64,000 nucleotides of DNA, taken from NCBI GenBank assembly GCA_047967505.1, contig CM106540.1. One strand, written 5' to 3'. Shown piece after piece: positions 1 through 10,119 of the stretch. The position numbers and the translations under genes are program-made. How positions within the stretch are numbered: the first letter of the stretch is position 1; every line of letters begins with the position of its first letter. Source of the stretch: Dipteris shenzhenensis (lineage: Eukaryota > Polypodiophyta > Polypodiopsida > Gleicheniales). The notes beneath the pieces were generated by a model. That model worked only from the letters and a program-made list of their open reading frames with translations, was not told the DNA's origin and did not search any database.

Positions 1-130
1 AAGCTTGAGAGTGTAGCTGCAAAACCTTTATTACTTCTTCATAAGAAGAATTTACTTTTTATGGGATATGGACTTAAGAGGCCTTTTTGGGATGAAGACT
101 TAGGTATTTGAGTCTCTTTATTGATTCTTC
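1..130 (+). repeat. Dispersed repeat, inverted partner near 13,690-13,817
   Basis: This segment reappears in inverted orientation at about 13,690-13,817 with only scattered mismatches. The distant copy lies directly upstream (on the minus strand) of a Ty3 integrase C-terminal fragment, so this piece probably belongs to the same retroelement family. No intact reading frame is seen. Confidence 0.7.
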
Positions 131-884
131 ATTTTGTATTAACATGAGTTTCTTTGCTAGAAACTATTAATTATATGGGTTCTCATTAGCCTTGACATAT
201 ATATACGAAAAGCCCTTGGCATATATACATGTATCTATATATTTGTCTCTAATCTTGGCATTTATATGTGTGTATATATATGTATATCTCGTTAGCCTTG
301 GCATAATGTTTATTTATATGTTTATTTATATTTTAACCAAAGAGCTCCCATACATTTGGAAGTACACATAGCTTGCTTCATTATACATTACTTTCATTGG
401 GATACTGAGGAGGACCATTGATATTACTTACATTCAAATACTATCAACTGACCTGATGGGCTCATTATATGAAGTTTGGGGCAAGTCCCAAGGTCAAGGA
501 GGCATTAAGCCTAAAGTGTGATATTTATGATACAGGGATTAGTCAAGACATATTTCTATTGGTTTTGAATTCATTATAACACCCCTTAGTGGGATAATCC
601 TTTCTACTCATGAATGGAATACCCTGGTGATGCAAGGATTGGACACCCTTTAAAGATTTGGTCTTGTAGGTTTATGAGCATGGATTACTGTAAAATGGAA
701 ACTGGAGAGTTCCTTCTCATGATTAATGTCTTTAGCTGTCACTTTACTCAACACTTCACTTGTTATATTCTACCTTTCTGCTTACCACAACTTACTAGAA
801 TTTTGACATTTTTTGCCAACGTATGTTTTATAAGAATGCCAATATTTGATGCTAATCTAGATAGAGTGACATTGATAACAACTG
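131..884. other. No gene recognised
   Basis: AT-rich sequence. A 95-codon open frame at 614-901 has no recognisable domain and is not supported as a gene. Short ATATAT/TGTATATA runs occur around 200-330. Confidence 0.5.
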
Positions 885-1896
885 TGTGCTATTATGGATA
901 AATTTGACCAAAGTAAAAAGGCATAGATATGTGTGTGTGCTTGTATGTGTGGCAATAGTATATTAAAATATGGTGTGCATAGGGCCCAGGGTTGAGGTAG
1001 CAAGGCATGACCATGTGCCACCCTTCCACGTAAGAGGACCCATAAGGTGTGTTGTACATAATCCATGGTAGTAATAATATAAAATGATAAGGTGGCATGG
1101 GTCCTCCATGTGCCACTCCTCCACCTAGGCAGTCCCACACCTGCATTTAGTGAGATATGTCCCAAGGACCATGGGAGAAGTAATATAAAATAGGTGGAGA
1201 TGGATATTATATTGGATTCTTCCCTCCATGTAGGATAGGCCCATGTGGGGGAGGTGTAGAAAGTCCAAGAGTGCAAGTTAAATAATGGGGAAAGTAGGAT
1301 GAGGTGGCAAGATTCCTTGTGCCAACCCTCCACATGTCCTCCTAGATGTTTGACCGTATTATAAAATTGGAAAGAGACCAAGGGAGTATCTTAGACTTGG
1401 GATATGGGGGTTGATATATGTGGAAAAATGAGGCCAAGGGTTGTCGCACACAATTGAGAGTGTGTAACTGCCTAGCCCACATGGGAGACTCTTCCACACA
1501 CACCATACATGTGGGAGGATGCATTTATTGGGAGAGACTCCCTCACTTCGCTATAAAAGGAGGGGGCTATTCCTTGGTGTGACACACTCATTCTCGTAAA
1601 GCCACCTAGCTAGTACTTTGATATTTCCCCCCATCCTTTCTTTCAAATAAAGCATGACACTCTTTCCTTGTTGTTTCCATCTCTACATTCCTGCTCCCAT
1701 CATGTACATGCTTCTCTTTCCCCTCTCCCTCTCCCCTTGTGCCATAGTCTCCCTCTTCATTCCCACCCCTCTTCATCCCATTTCCCCACCCATGTTAATG
1801 CTTCTCCCCTCACGTTTCCTTTCCTCTATGGCCCTCGAGCATCGCCATGCCTAGCATCTAGCCTCTTGTCCTGATTTATTTTCTAGTTAATAGAAA
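885..1896 (+). repeat. Candidate 5' LTR of decayed Ty3 (Tat/Athila-like) element
   Basis: The first ~65 bases (from TATTATGGATAAATTTG) recur at 7,870-7,935, directly after a polypurine run and the integrase tail of the same element, which defines the left LTR edge. A TATA box lies at 1,551-1,560 and a primer-binding-site-like sequence begins at 1,897, defining the right edge. LTR length would be about 1 kb. The exact TG/CA termini are eroded. The boundaries are inference; the shared terminal repeat is seen directly. Confidence 0.55.
1551..1560 (+). promoter_or_regulatory. TATA box of LTR promoter
   Basis: CTATAAAAGG is a canonical plant TATA box. It lies inside the candidate 5' LTR, about 345 bases before the primer binding site, a normal U3/R arrangement. 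Confidence 0.6.
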
Positions 1897-1919
1897 TGGT
1901 GTGGCTGCTGGGATCGAAA
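1897..1919 (+). other. Primer binding site, tRNA-Asp-like (degraded)
   Basis: TGGTGTGGCTGCTGGGATCG resembles the complement of the tRNA-Asp 3' end (TGGCGCCGTTGCCGGGATTC) used by Athila/Tat Ty3 elements. Most differences are C-to-T changes, as expected from methylcytosine deamination. The lineage assignment is an inference from this site together with the Ty3-type pol downstream. Confidence 0.5.
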
Positions 1920-2282
1920 TCTCCATAGCTAGTGGCATAAAATCCGTTACTCCTATGATTGGGTGCAGTTCTGCGACACCTTCTGTGTGCAATTTTTTGC
2001 TTCTTTGCCTCCAATCTGCATACCCTCTGCTCGCGGTTCCTGTATGTGTGGCTGCAAAACTTCCCTGCTTCTATGCCTCCAGTCTGAGTGCCTCTGCTGC
2101 TGCTGCTCGCGGTTCCTGTGCATCTTTTGACGGGCGAATCTTCTGGTTGTACCGATCGCATCTGCAAAACTATAATATCCGCACTTCTTCTAGGTTCATG
2201 CGTGTGCATTTGTGCATCTTCTAGGTACACCCGCACACCCCCTAGTTGTCGTTGGTGCGTTTGCGCATGCGTCTTCTAGTCG

Positions 2283-2468
2283 CGATAGATTTTTTGGGTT
2301 CCTACGTTTTTTGGTTGTGGACAGATCCTGTCTTCTGGTCACGATAGATTTTTTGGGCTTCTGCAAAACTGTAATAGATCTCACACCCCTCTATCTTCTT
2401 TTGGTCGCGACAGATTTTCTGGGCTTTTGTAAAACTATAACAGACCTCGTGCCCCTCTATCTTCTTCT
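2283..2468 (+). repeat. Tandem repeat in retroelement leader, three ~59-66-bp units
   Basis: Units begin at 2,283, 2,342 and 2,408, each opening with CGAYAGATTTT and followed by TGGGNTTC. The second and third also share GCAAAACTGTAA-like and CCCCTCTATCTTC blocks. The same array is present in the 47,448-48,320 copy. Confidence 0.75.
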
Positions 2469-2504
2469 TCTCTTTCTCTTCTCTTCTCCTCTCCTTTTAT
2501 TAAA

Positions 2505-2572
2505 GAGTGGGAATTGAACCCAAGACTCCCCCTTCACAAAAGGAAGATTTATCACTGGGCCAACAAATAGGA
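2505..2572 (-). repeat. tRNA-derived (SINE-like) segment in the leader
   Basis: On the minus strand an A-box-like TTGGCCCAGTGAT (2,551-2,563) is followed 30-50 bases later by a B-box GGTTCAATTCC (2,510-2,520), the spacing and order of a tRNA-type internal Pol III promoter as in plant SINEs. The same boxes occur at 48,247-48,259 and 48,206-48,216. It does not fold into a convincing complete tRNA by eye, and the flanking repeat extends ~50 bp beyond the expected SINE 5' end, so it may be part of the LTR-element leader rather than an independent insertion. Confidence 0.5.
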
Positions 2573-2622
2573 AGTGATCAAAATGTACTGAAATTGCTTA
2601 TATGTTGAAATCTCATGAACTG

Positions 2623-3401
2623 TAACTCTCTAACCGTGAGGAGTTTCCTCTTGCTATAAAAAGCAAAAGTACTTCATTTCATGTGCTCTATTCAAATCTC
2701 ACACTAGATCATAGATTTTGAACTTTTTCAAGTTCACGCCTTGGATGCACACCACACGAGGAGGGTGGATATTTATGTCACCTCTTGACGATTTCAAGGA
2801 TTTGGTGCTTGGTCCTCCACTCATTAGAGCTACCAGTTAGTGAGATCTCTTTCTTGATATTCATGTCGATATTCAATAACTGATTGTACAAAGCATTACT
2901 CAAGGAGACGATGGGTGGGATGATACACTATGGATGATTCAAGGTGAAGAACTAGTGATACGATGGGAGGACTTTGATTTCAATTCTACTCATTGTGCAG
3001 TGATCGAGCTACTTGCTACATCTGAGGTAATTAAAGGGGTGACATTCTTTGAAGGGTGGGATGTTCCCCAAGCGTGGGGGGATATTTGGCACATTTGCTT
3101 ATTAATTCCTGTGGATAAGCTCGTCTTGAATGATTTCTTCTCGATCTCACTACAAAGGTTTCTAGGGCTCGGTTATGGTTGGTAATGTTTCGACCAAGGA
3201 ATCCCTTTGTACCTAATCAACCCTTTGTGCCTCATTTTGAGCTTCAAGTTGTAATTCTTTTTGGTATAAAGATAAATAAAGGATTGCAAGTTTATTTGGT
3301 GTTGAACGTCTTGCTCAAGTATTGAATTCTCCCCACCCTCTCCTTCTACCTATCTTGGACTACCAAGAAACTTGGGATGTCTGGATTTTAGTCTTAGTGT
3401 G
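2623..3401 (+). other. Leader region with second TATA-like box; no gene recognised
   Basis: CTATAAAAAG occurs at 2,654-2,663, a second TATA-like box between the primer site and the coding remnants. An 84-codon frame from an ATG at 2,934 has no recognisable domain. Nothing else can be supported. Confidence 0.4.
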
Positions 3402-3866
3402 ATGACTTCTTTGCTCCTTCAATTTGACGGAGCATACAAACCTTCGACCAAGGCTACTCGTGTGGGTGTGAAGCTCACTTCACTAGGGGGTGAGATGTAT
3501 TATTACAGCAAGTCAGCACCTGCAAGTAATTGCAACCAAGTTGAGTACTCGGCACTCATTTTTGGGCTACAAAAGGCACAAGAACATCACATCAAGCAAC
3601 TTGAGATGCAAGGAGATTCTCAACTCGTGTGTGAACAAGTTAGTGGAAGGTGGAAGGTGCGGAGCGAAGGCTTGGTTCCACGACATCAACAAGCATTGGA
3701 ACTTTGCAAACAATTTGAAGAGGTAAAAATTTAGCATATCCCTCGAGCTCAAAATTTAGTTGTTGATTTCTTGGCACATGAAGCTTGTACTTCAATCACA
3801 CATGAAGCGAGTGGAAGCGCCACCCCAACAGAGCCGCAAGCCACGAATGAGGGTGATCATTTGTAA
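3402..3866 (+). pseudogene. RNase H (RVT_3-like) domain, broken by one in-frame TAG
   Basis: From the ATG at 3,402 the frame gives an RNase HI-fold protein with all four acidic catalytic positions visible: D in QFDGAY, E in NQVEYSAL, D in MQGDSQLV, and the final D in QNLVVDFLAHEA, preceded by the family's HIPRAQN motif. An in-frame TAG at 3,732-3,734 lies just before HIPR; reading continues in the same frame to a stop at 3,864. This form resembles the plant RVT_3/RNase H-like family (as in cellular RNase H-like proteins and the extra RNase H of Tat-type Ty3 elements), not the RT-linked RNase H. It lies upstream of the gag remnants, an unusual position. The domain call is confident. Whether it was captured from the host or is an element-specific ORF is inference. 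Confidence 0.75.
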
Positions 3867-3903
3867 GGAATGAAAAGGTTATGGTCATCATGAAACTAAG
3901 TGT
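3862..3903 (+). pseudogene. CCHC zinc-knuckle remnant after RNase H
   Basis: In the frame beginning at 3,862 the residues fit C-x2-C-x4-H-x4-C (CKE-stop-KGYGHHETKC), with the second cysteine codon replaced by TGA. The frame differs from the preceding RNase H frame, so at least one indel separates them. A zinc knuckle immediately after RNase H suggests a nucleic-acid-binding fusion in the ancestral ORF. Confidence 0.5.
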
Positions 3904-4380
3904 TGTGCATATTTGATACGAGTTTACCGACTTCGAAACATGATCAGAAAGGTCAAGGACATTTCTCAAAAGAAGGATGACAGACTGCACACCCCTTGAA
4001 GAAATAGCATGGTGACTACAAGAATTGGAGGAAGCTGAAGGTGATGTGCAAGCTCTCGAACTATTGACATTTGTGATGGCATTCTTGTTTGCCTTGATGA
4101 AGAACCTCATGCAGCGCCATGTCTCTAACCCTCGCCTATAAAGATGGATGCAATATCATGCCTGGACCAATAAGGATTGGTCCTTACAAGATTGTCTATG
4201 AGCTATTCTATGCTGAAGATTCTTCCCGTATAGTATTTCACAATACACCAGTCACACCCTACCCTACCTATGTGTGCTTTGTGGATGTATCTTCACCTGA
4301 TTTTTAGTTCAAGCTACCTCTTTCCATTGTTTGCCAATAGATAAGCCTCATTTCATCTCTCTCTTTTCCATTTCCCAAGG

Positions 4381-5472
4381 ATGGCTGACATTCCTGTATT
4401 CTGTGATCGGGTTGAAGAAAAACCAAATGAGTATCTTGTGGTCTTCAAGTGCCATTGTGTTTCAACTTTCTTACTAAAGATAGATGGTTGTTGGTTCTTC
4501 CCACATTTCTAGAGGGTTTGGCTCAAGTGTGGTATGAGAAGTAGGCCAAGGATGTTTGCCAAAGTTGGCCAAGGTTGACAGTAGCTATGATTGAGTATTT
4601 CGGCAAAGAAGAGGAGTCGGAGAATGTGTACCTGCAGGTGGCAAACCTAAAGCAGTCAGAAGGGGAGACAACGTGTTGATATGTGGATCAAGCGATCGTG
4701 CCCCTAGACCGTTTCATTGCCACGCAGGAGGACAATGCCGGATTTTGAGCTAGAATGACTCAGCATGTGCTGGGCTACCGATGATTGTCCCTCTGCAACC
4801 CCCTCAATTTTGGCAACAACAACCTGGGGTTTCCAACACAGGGGCATACCCCTACCCCCCATCAAGGATGTATCCACCGCCTCCACCTCAAATGTATGGT
4901 CATCCCTTAGCTGCTTACCGTCAATAAGGTGTATATCCTGACCCGCCGCCTGGAAGATTTCCCCAGCCTTGCCCATGAGCCCCCCTCCTTCCTACTCCCT
5001 CGGCCCCTCTTGCTAAAGAACTTGGAGTCAATGACCTAGACAAGGCCCTGAATGATCTTCGGCTTGAGATGGTGGGCATTAGAAATCAAGCCAATCGCCT
5101 CCAAGGGTGAATCTTCTAAGTGAAGCAGGCTCTGAGGATTCTAATGTAGAAGTCCTTGACCTTTGGAAGAGAAGTCGTACCGCCTCGGACCCCTCTCCAA
5201 ACCATGGACCAGGCCACCCCAGGAAGAAGGTCTCCTTCTCAGAGCCCTCAGATGCTGAGATGGCAGACCCACCAATAGAGAAGGCTAAAAGATCTTGCAG
5301 GAGTAAATGGTCACCCTTGGATTTTCCTATCAGCTCAGGGCAAGAAGACTATTCGGTCGTTCAGGACCTTGTTCATCGGTCTTTGAGCATCATGCTTCCT
5401 CAACTAATAGCATTAAGCCCTAAGGTGAGATGTGAGTTGCAAGCAAGGGCTCTCAACAAGGAAGAGTAAGAA
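4381..5472 (+). pseudogene. Ty3-type gag remnant
   Basis: Starting near the ATG at 4,381, several frames contain fragments of a retrotransposon gag: a block reading LPTFLEGLAQVWYEK (about 4,498-4,542) matches the capsid signature of Ty3 gag proteins, followed by YFGKEEESENVYLQ. Further on, 5,107-5,469 is a 120-codon open frame, acidic and basic by turns, typical of the gag-protease linker. Multiple stops and frame changes make it non-functional. Confidence 0.6.
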
Positions 5473-5504
5473 AAAGGGAAAGGTACAAGAGATTTCTTCT
5501 CTCT

Positions 5505-6008
5505 GAAGATGTTGATCGGCACCCGCATACAATAGATGTCATCATAGATAACTACCGTGTCAAAAGTGTGTGTGTGGACGGGGGAGCTGCATGTAATATC
5601 GTGGTGCCTCGTATCATGAAGAAGTTGAATTTGAAATGCACAAGGCGTTCCTCCACTTGAATCAAGGTAGCCTATGGTCGACGACTCGGCACCCTGGGAG
5701 TCATTGAGGATTTGCCCATCACTATCAATGGATTGACCACCACCGTCAATTTCTATGTAGTGGACATTGAAGGTATAGGCAGGAGTTACCCAGCCATACT
5801 CGGGAGACCATGGTTGAGAAAGAGTGATGCAGCTAGCTATTGGAAGATAGGACACATGTCTTTTGGTGCTTCAAAGGAGAAGATCCCGGTGCAACCTGGT
5901 GCCGCTGAAGCAAAAAAAGAAGAGAAGCAAGATAGTGATACTCTCTCATCCTCAGCGTTTGAGTCAATGGAAGATTCATACGGGGGGGAGGGGTTCTCAG
6001 AGGAATAA
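5505..6008 (+). pseudogene. Ty3-type aspartic protease remnant
   Basis: The translated region reads TIDVIIDNYRVKSVCVDGGA then ACNIV, with the active-site triad as D-G-G instead of the usual D-S/T-G, and ends with the family's AILGRPWLRKSDA motif. One in-frame stop interrupts it near 5,660. It lies between the gag linker and RT, the normal Ty3 order. Confidence 0.7.
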
Positions 6009-6187
6009 GTTTACATGATGGAGGTGTCTCCAACCCCACCAACCACAGGTTTCCCTGACCTCTTTGTAACTAGCTACCACCACCTTCGCCATGTGACTGC
6101 CATAAAACACAAGATAGAGTTGAAGCCTGATGCTAAGCCAATGGCTTAAAAGTTTCAGAGATTAGGGCCCCTACAGACTGATGCTTT

Positions 6188-6420
6188 GTGCTCAGAGTTG
6201 CAGAAGCTTGGTTTATTGTTCTGGTTCACAATACTGAATGGGTTTCGCCAGTGGTAGTCATCCCAAAGGAAAACAACAAGTGGCAGGTCTGCATCAACTA
6301 TAAGAAACTCAATGCGGCCACCAAGAGGGATCATCATCCTCTGCCCTTTCAAGACCTCATTCTTGAGAAGGTAGGTGGTCATGAGATGTAGACTTTCTGT
6401 GATGGTTTCAATGGTCTTGC
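6188..6420 (+). pseudogene. Ty3 reverse transcriptase N-terminal fragment
   Basis: The frame contains WVSPVVVIPKENNKWQVCIN and YKKLNAATKRDHHPLPF, the fingers/palm start of Ty3 RTs. The region stops at about 6,425, before the catalytic YxDD. The next recognisable sequence is the end of RNase H, so most of RT and RNase H has been deleted. Confidence 0.8.
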
Positions 6421-6429
6421 AAAGCAGGT

Positions 6430-7860
6430 TCTTCAATCATGGGCCGGTTGGCCTAATGGTTGGGAGTTCTACAAGAATATGATTTTTCTTTTAAAATTGT
6501 AAAAGGGGGTTGTTCCAACTTGAAGAATGCTTTGATTGATTTAGAGGAGTGTGTTGATGTAACCCTTGTAGCGGCCGTAGAAGTTGGGGATCCATGGTAT
6601 GGTTGTATCTACAGGTTTCTGACTGCTTTCTTCTTTCCTCCAGAAAGTACTAGCTATGAGAGAAAGAAGATCCACTGCACTCTCTTTGATGGGGTGTTGT
6701 ACCATCAAGGCATGGATGGGGTACTAAGACGTGCCATTGATGCAGATGAAGTACCTAAGGTATTGAAGCATTATCATGATGGATTTTGTGGAGGACACTA
6801 TGCCAGTGACTATACAGCTAAGAAGATTTTACATGCTGGATACTATTGGCCGACCTTGTTCAAGGATGTCACTATGTATTGCAAAACCTGTGAACCATGC
6901 CAATTCTTTGGTAGGAAGTATTTGCGTCCTGGGCAACATCACCCAGTGATGTCCATCCATCTGTTTCAAAAGTGGGGAATAGATTTTGTTGAGCCCTTGC
7001 CCATGACTGCCCATAAAAAGAAGTATCTTTTGGTAGCCACTTAGTATGTCACTAAGTGGGCTGAAGCTATCGCCCTCCCTGCTGCAAATGGTAAGGCAAT
7101 TTCAAATTTCATATTTGAACGTATCTGCACAAGGTTTGGGACACCCATGGAAATAGTATCTAACCATGGGAGTCCATTCTTAAATGAAGCAGTGGAGTTG
7201 CTCATGGATCGCATGGGTATTGATCATCGCACTTCTAGCATCTATTATCTAGCATCCATGGGTCAAACGGAGTGGACCAATGGCCTCCTTTGTAAAACCA
7301 TGGGAAAAATGGCCACAAGGAACAGGAGCCAGTGGGATCAGATGGTCATTGAAGCTATGTGGGCTTACAACATCACTCATAAAATGTCTACAGGTCACAC
7401 TCCTTTTGAGTTGGTGTATGGTACTGAGGCAATTTTACCATTAGAGATAGAGATTCCGGCCTTGAGATTTGGCACAAGAACAGAGGATGACAGAAGTTGA
7501 ACATGTAGAGGCCAGGTTGGTACAACTTTAGAAGCTAGATGAAACCCGACACCTTGCACTACATCAAACAGAGATCCAAAAGAATTGACAAAAGGCCCAC
7601 TTGGATGCTAAGATTCGCAAGGGATGGGAAAGACACTTTGCTAAGGGGGACCTTATGCTATGCCTTGATAACAGACTGGTTGGGTAAGAAATTCCTTCCA
7701 CTGTGGACCAGTCCATACAGTCATTAAGGAACGTAGCAATGGGTCTGTACAAGTTCAAGAGCTGCATGAGCCATATGGCAAGAAGGTGATCAACAAGCAT
7801 TATCTCAAGCCCTTCTTTGTGTGTGATGGTCCTAGGCATGGAAATGCTGTGCATTCCCTG
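6430..7860 (+). pseudogene. Ty3 RNase H tail plus integrase, broken
   Basis: Open frame 6,460-7,044 starts with the last residues of RT-linked RNase H (LQEYDFSFKIVKG) and continues into the integrase HHCC zinc domain (HYHDGFCGGHY, then CKTCEPC) and the first catalytic D in WGIDFVEPLP. A stop at 7,042 splits it. Frame 7,147-7,500 carries the second catalytic site, changed to N in VSNHGSPF, and the conserved E in GQTEWTN, and ends GHTPFELVYGTEA. The integrase C-terminal/GPY-like tail, ending near 7,860, is in broken frames. A mutated catalytic residue and stops make it inactive. Confidence 0.8.
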
Positions 7861-7935
7861 CCTAGGGGGTGAAACTATTATGGATAAATTTGACCAAAGT
7901 AAAAAGGCATAAATATGTGTGTGTGCTTGTATGTG
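7861..7935 (+). repeat. Polypurine tract and truncated 3' LTR
   Basis: TAGGGGG at 7,863-7,869 precedes TGAAACTATTATGG at 7,870. From there ~65 bases match the start of the candidate 5' LTR at 885. The LTR is cut off at about 7,935, where unrelated sequence begins. Confidence 0.6.
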
Positions 7936-8064
7936 AACATGTTATCTAAAGAGCCAAGGAATTACAAAAGCTATGAACTAGTTTTCAAATAAAAACATGA
8001 TAGTCCTAATTTGACATAGTCTTCTATAAAATTTGGTATAGCCAACAATAGACCTCAATAGAGT

Positions 8065-8178
8065 CCTAAGAAAGATAGGAAACTCACAGTGTGTGTCGAT
8101 TACAAGAAACTAAAAGCTCAAATTATTCTAGATCCCTTCCCTATTCCATTTACAGATGGTATACTTGACCACATGTGT
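8065..8178 (+). pseudogene. Second Ty3 RT fragment
   Basis: One frame reads RKLTVCVDYKKLKAQIILDP followed by FPIPFTDGILDHM, the RT core start of a Ty3 element from a different family than the one upstream. It ends at the CT microsatellite. Confidence 0.65.
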
Positions 8179-8186
8179 TGAAACTT

Positions 8187-8190
<4 letters not shown>

Positions 8191-8233
<43 letters not shown>
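8191..8233. repeat. (CT)n microsatellite
   Basis: Uninterrupted CT dinucleotides, about 20 repeats. The same run heads the related repeat copy at 38,467. Confidence 0.95.
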
Positions 8234-8236
<3 letters not shown>

Positions 8237-9790
8237 TCAGCAGTTCCACCCCTCTTTTCTAACAAATGAATGGGTCAACTCCCTGATTGTAAGCGCCAAA
8301 TGAGGAGAGAATGGGGGAGTGACACTTGGAGAGAAATAGGGGGAAGGAAGAGGGATGAAGAGGCTGCCATGTAGTTACCACATGGACAATATATTTATGT
8401 CCTTGTATTTATTAGAGATCAACACTTTAGGGTAGATCTATGGCCGTCCATTTGGCCACACATTGACTTTGTTTTAGGGCAAGAGTGCAACTTCTTTGTG
8501 GCCCCATTGGATCTAGAGATGCAGCCTGCATCTCTAGATCCCTGCTCACTACCTATGTTGAGCTCGTAGTAGGTGCAAACAAGTAGTGCAATCTACTATA
8601 TAATCACCAGATTCCATCAGGTCATTCCAGATCCTCACTAGTCTCTGAGAGCTGCTCCATATGCAGTACGCTGCGAGCTTGATCTCACATCGTTATGCCT
8701 GCCATGATGCCTATGAACGGCCTTCTCAATAAAACAAATCTGCAATGTGAGAAGCGGTCCAACCTCTAACAACCCTCTGTATCGCTAGGTCTAAGCCATC
8801 TGGGTCGATGCAGTGATACTAAGCTGTGAGAAATGATCTATGGCCTCAGCTATTCAGTCTCAACCCTTATAGCGATCAGGAGAAATCCGGACCCATCCTA
8901 CGTCTGGCTGTACTAAGTACGAAGCTCTTGCTCTTTGACCTCTTGCGCCAAGTGTATTTGTACCATATGCATATATCTAGATGAATCCAGAAACATGCAC
9001 AAAATCGTCCTCTGAAAATAACACATAGTGCAGTTTGAATCTCATGACAGACGCTCGAGCAGGGACTAGCTAATATGACAAAAATCAAGGATAGTACATA
9101 CATGTATTACCCATCCTTGTTCTAGTTCCTAGTGTCCCTCCTAAGTGATTGACTGCCATCACATTATTAAAAGCAAGCCTCTGCAGTTAGATAGAATGGA
9201 TCACTTGGAGTCGTCTGAGGGATCTTCAAATAGAGGGGCAGGAGCAAATGTGTCTTTTGAATCTAATTATCAAACTAAGTGTAAAATCCTTTTGTAACCT
9301 TTTAGAGACAATTAGTAAATAACTAATCTAGAAAGAGTACAATTTAACGACAATGTTACATAATTGTTGATCAACATTTTTGACTTAGATGGGGATTTAT
9401 TTGAAGGGGGGTAGACTTGGTGATGTATCATATCACCACAACACACATTTTATGTGTTTATCATTGATGAATAAAACATTTCATATGACAAGCACTTGTG
9501 TATGGTACAAGAAATATTATTTTTGGCACCAAAACTAAATGCCTCCATCAGTGTAAATTGTTTTTGTATGACAACATTTTGTACAAAAATGAAATTGTAG
9601 AAAAAGAGCTTTCATTCTTTTGTAAAAAAGCATATTAAAAAAAAACAAAGATATTCTACCAGAGTTATACTCCCCTCCTATGTAAGACCGTGATTTTTTT
9701 TTTTTTGGCATTCTTGTGTGACAACTTTACAGCAGCCCTCCCGAGTGTAAATCACAAGAAAGTTTATTGTTCTTGGTTCTCTTTCATTGA
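8191..9790 (+). repeat. LTR-family Y, copy 1 (direct copy at 38,467-40,030)
   Basis: About 1.6 kb shared in direct orientation with 38,467-40,030, from the CT run to the GTTCTTGTGTGACAAC block. Indels distinguish the copies: the second has ~85 extra bases near 39,540-39,630, the first has ~75 extra bases near 9,550-9,630. A polypurine run (GAAGGGGGGTAGACTTGG, 9,403-9,420) followed by TGATGTATCATATCACC at 9,421 looks like an internal-region/3' LTR junction. A 75-codon minus frame (8,876-9,103) recurs only because the DNA repeats. Confidence 0.8.
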
Positions 9791-9940
9791 TTTCCAGATA
9801 CTTGCTGCCTTGCTTTTTTGAATATATGTATTACTATGTCCATGAGCGTTGAAGACCAATAAACAATGATGACTCCAACCCCAAGGGCTTCTCCATAGGA
9901 GCCAATGGAGAATCTACATCAACGTGTGGGGTGTATCAGT

Positions 9941-10090
9941 GAGAGGGGGTGTTGGAGTTTGAAATATTTCAAAGGCAGATGCTGGATGCCTTAAGGATTG
10001 TGTTGGAGACTGCTACAATGGGATGCGAATCAGAAGGTTTTCTGATTTTAAAATGCTCGCTTTCAGCGTGTGTGCTAACCACATGGCAGC
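9941..10090 (+). repeat. Polypurine tract and start of LTR family X
   Basis: GAGAGGGGG (9,941-9,949) followed by TGTTGGAGTTT (9,950) reproduces the junction seen at 36,092-36,110. The preceding ~100 bases also match the internal end seen at 35,980-36,090. After ~12 bases the LTR sequence differs from the 36,099 copy. Confidence 0.6.
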
Positions 10091-10119
10091 CTGTTCCTTC
10101 CCCCTATTTCATGAACAGC

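Larger units (their letters stand above)
1738..2622 (+). repeat. LTR end plus leader segment, direct copy at 47,448-48,320
   Basis: About 880 bp starting at CCCCTTGTGCCATAGTC is repeated in direct orientation at 47,448-48,320 with only small substitutions and indels. It spans the LTR 3' end, the primer site, a leader with tandem ~60-bp units and a tRNA-like segment. Both copies diverge abruptly after TGAACTGTA. It is a fragment of the same LTR element family inserted twice in this window. Confidence 0.8.

Noticed and set aside
2505-2572. Functional tRNA gene
   Set aside because: A and B boxes are present but the acceptor and anticodon stems do not pair convincingly.
7539-7854. Separate small genes after the integrase on either strand
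   Set aside because: The plus-strand remnants fit the integrase C-terminal tail in shifted frames; the minus frame is a shadow.
8876-9103. Minus frame repeated at 39,151-39,336 and partly at 52,766-53,041
   Set aside because: Shared because the DNA repeat is shared; start and end are not conserved and no domain is visible.
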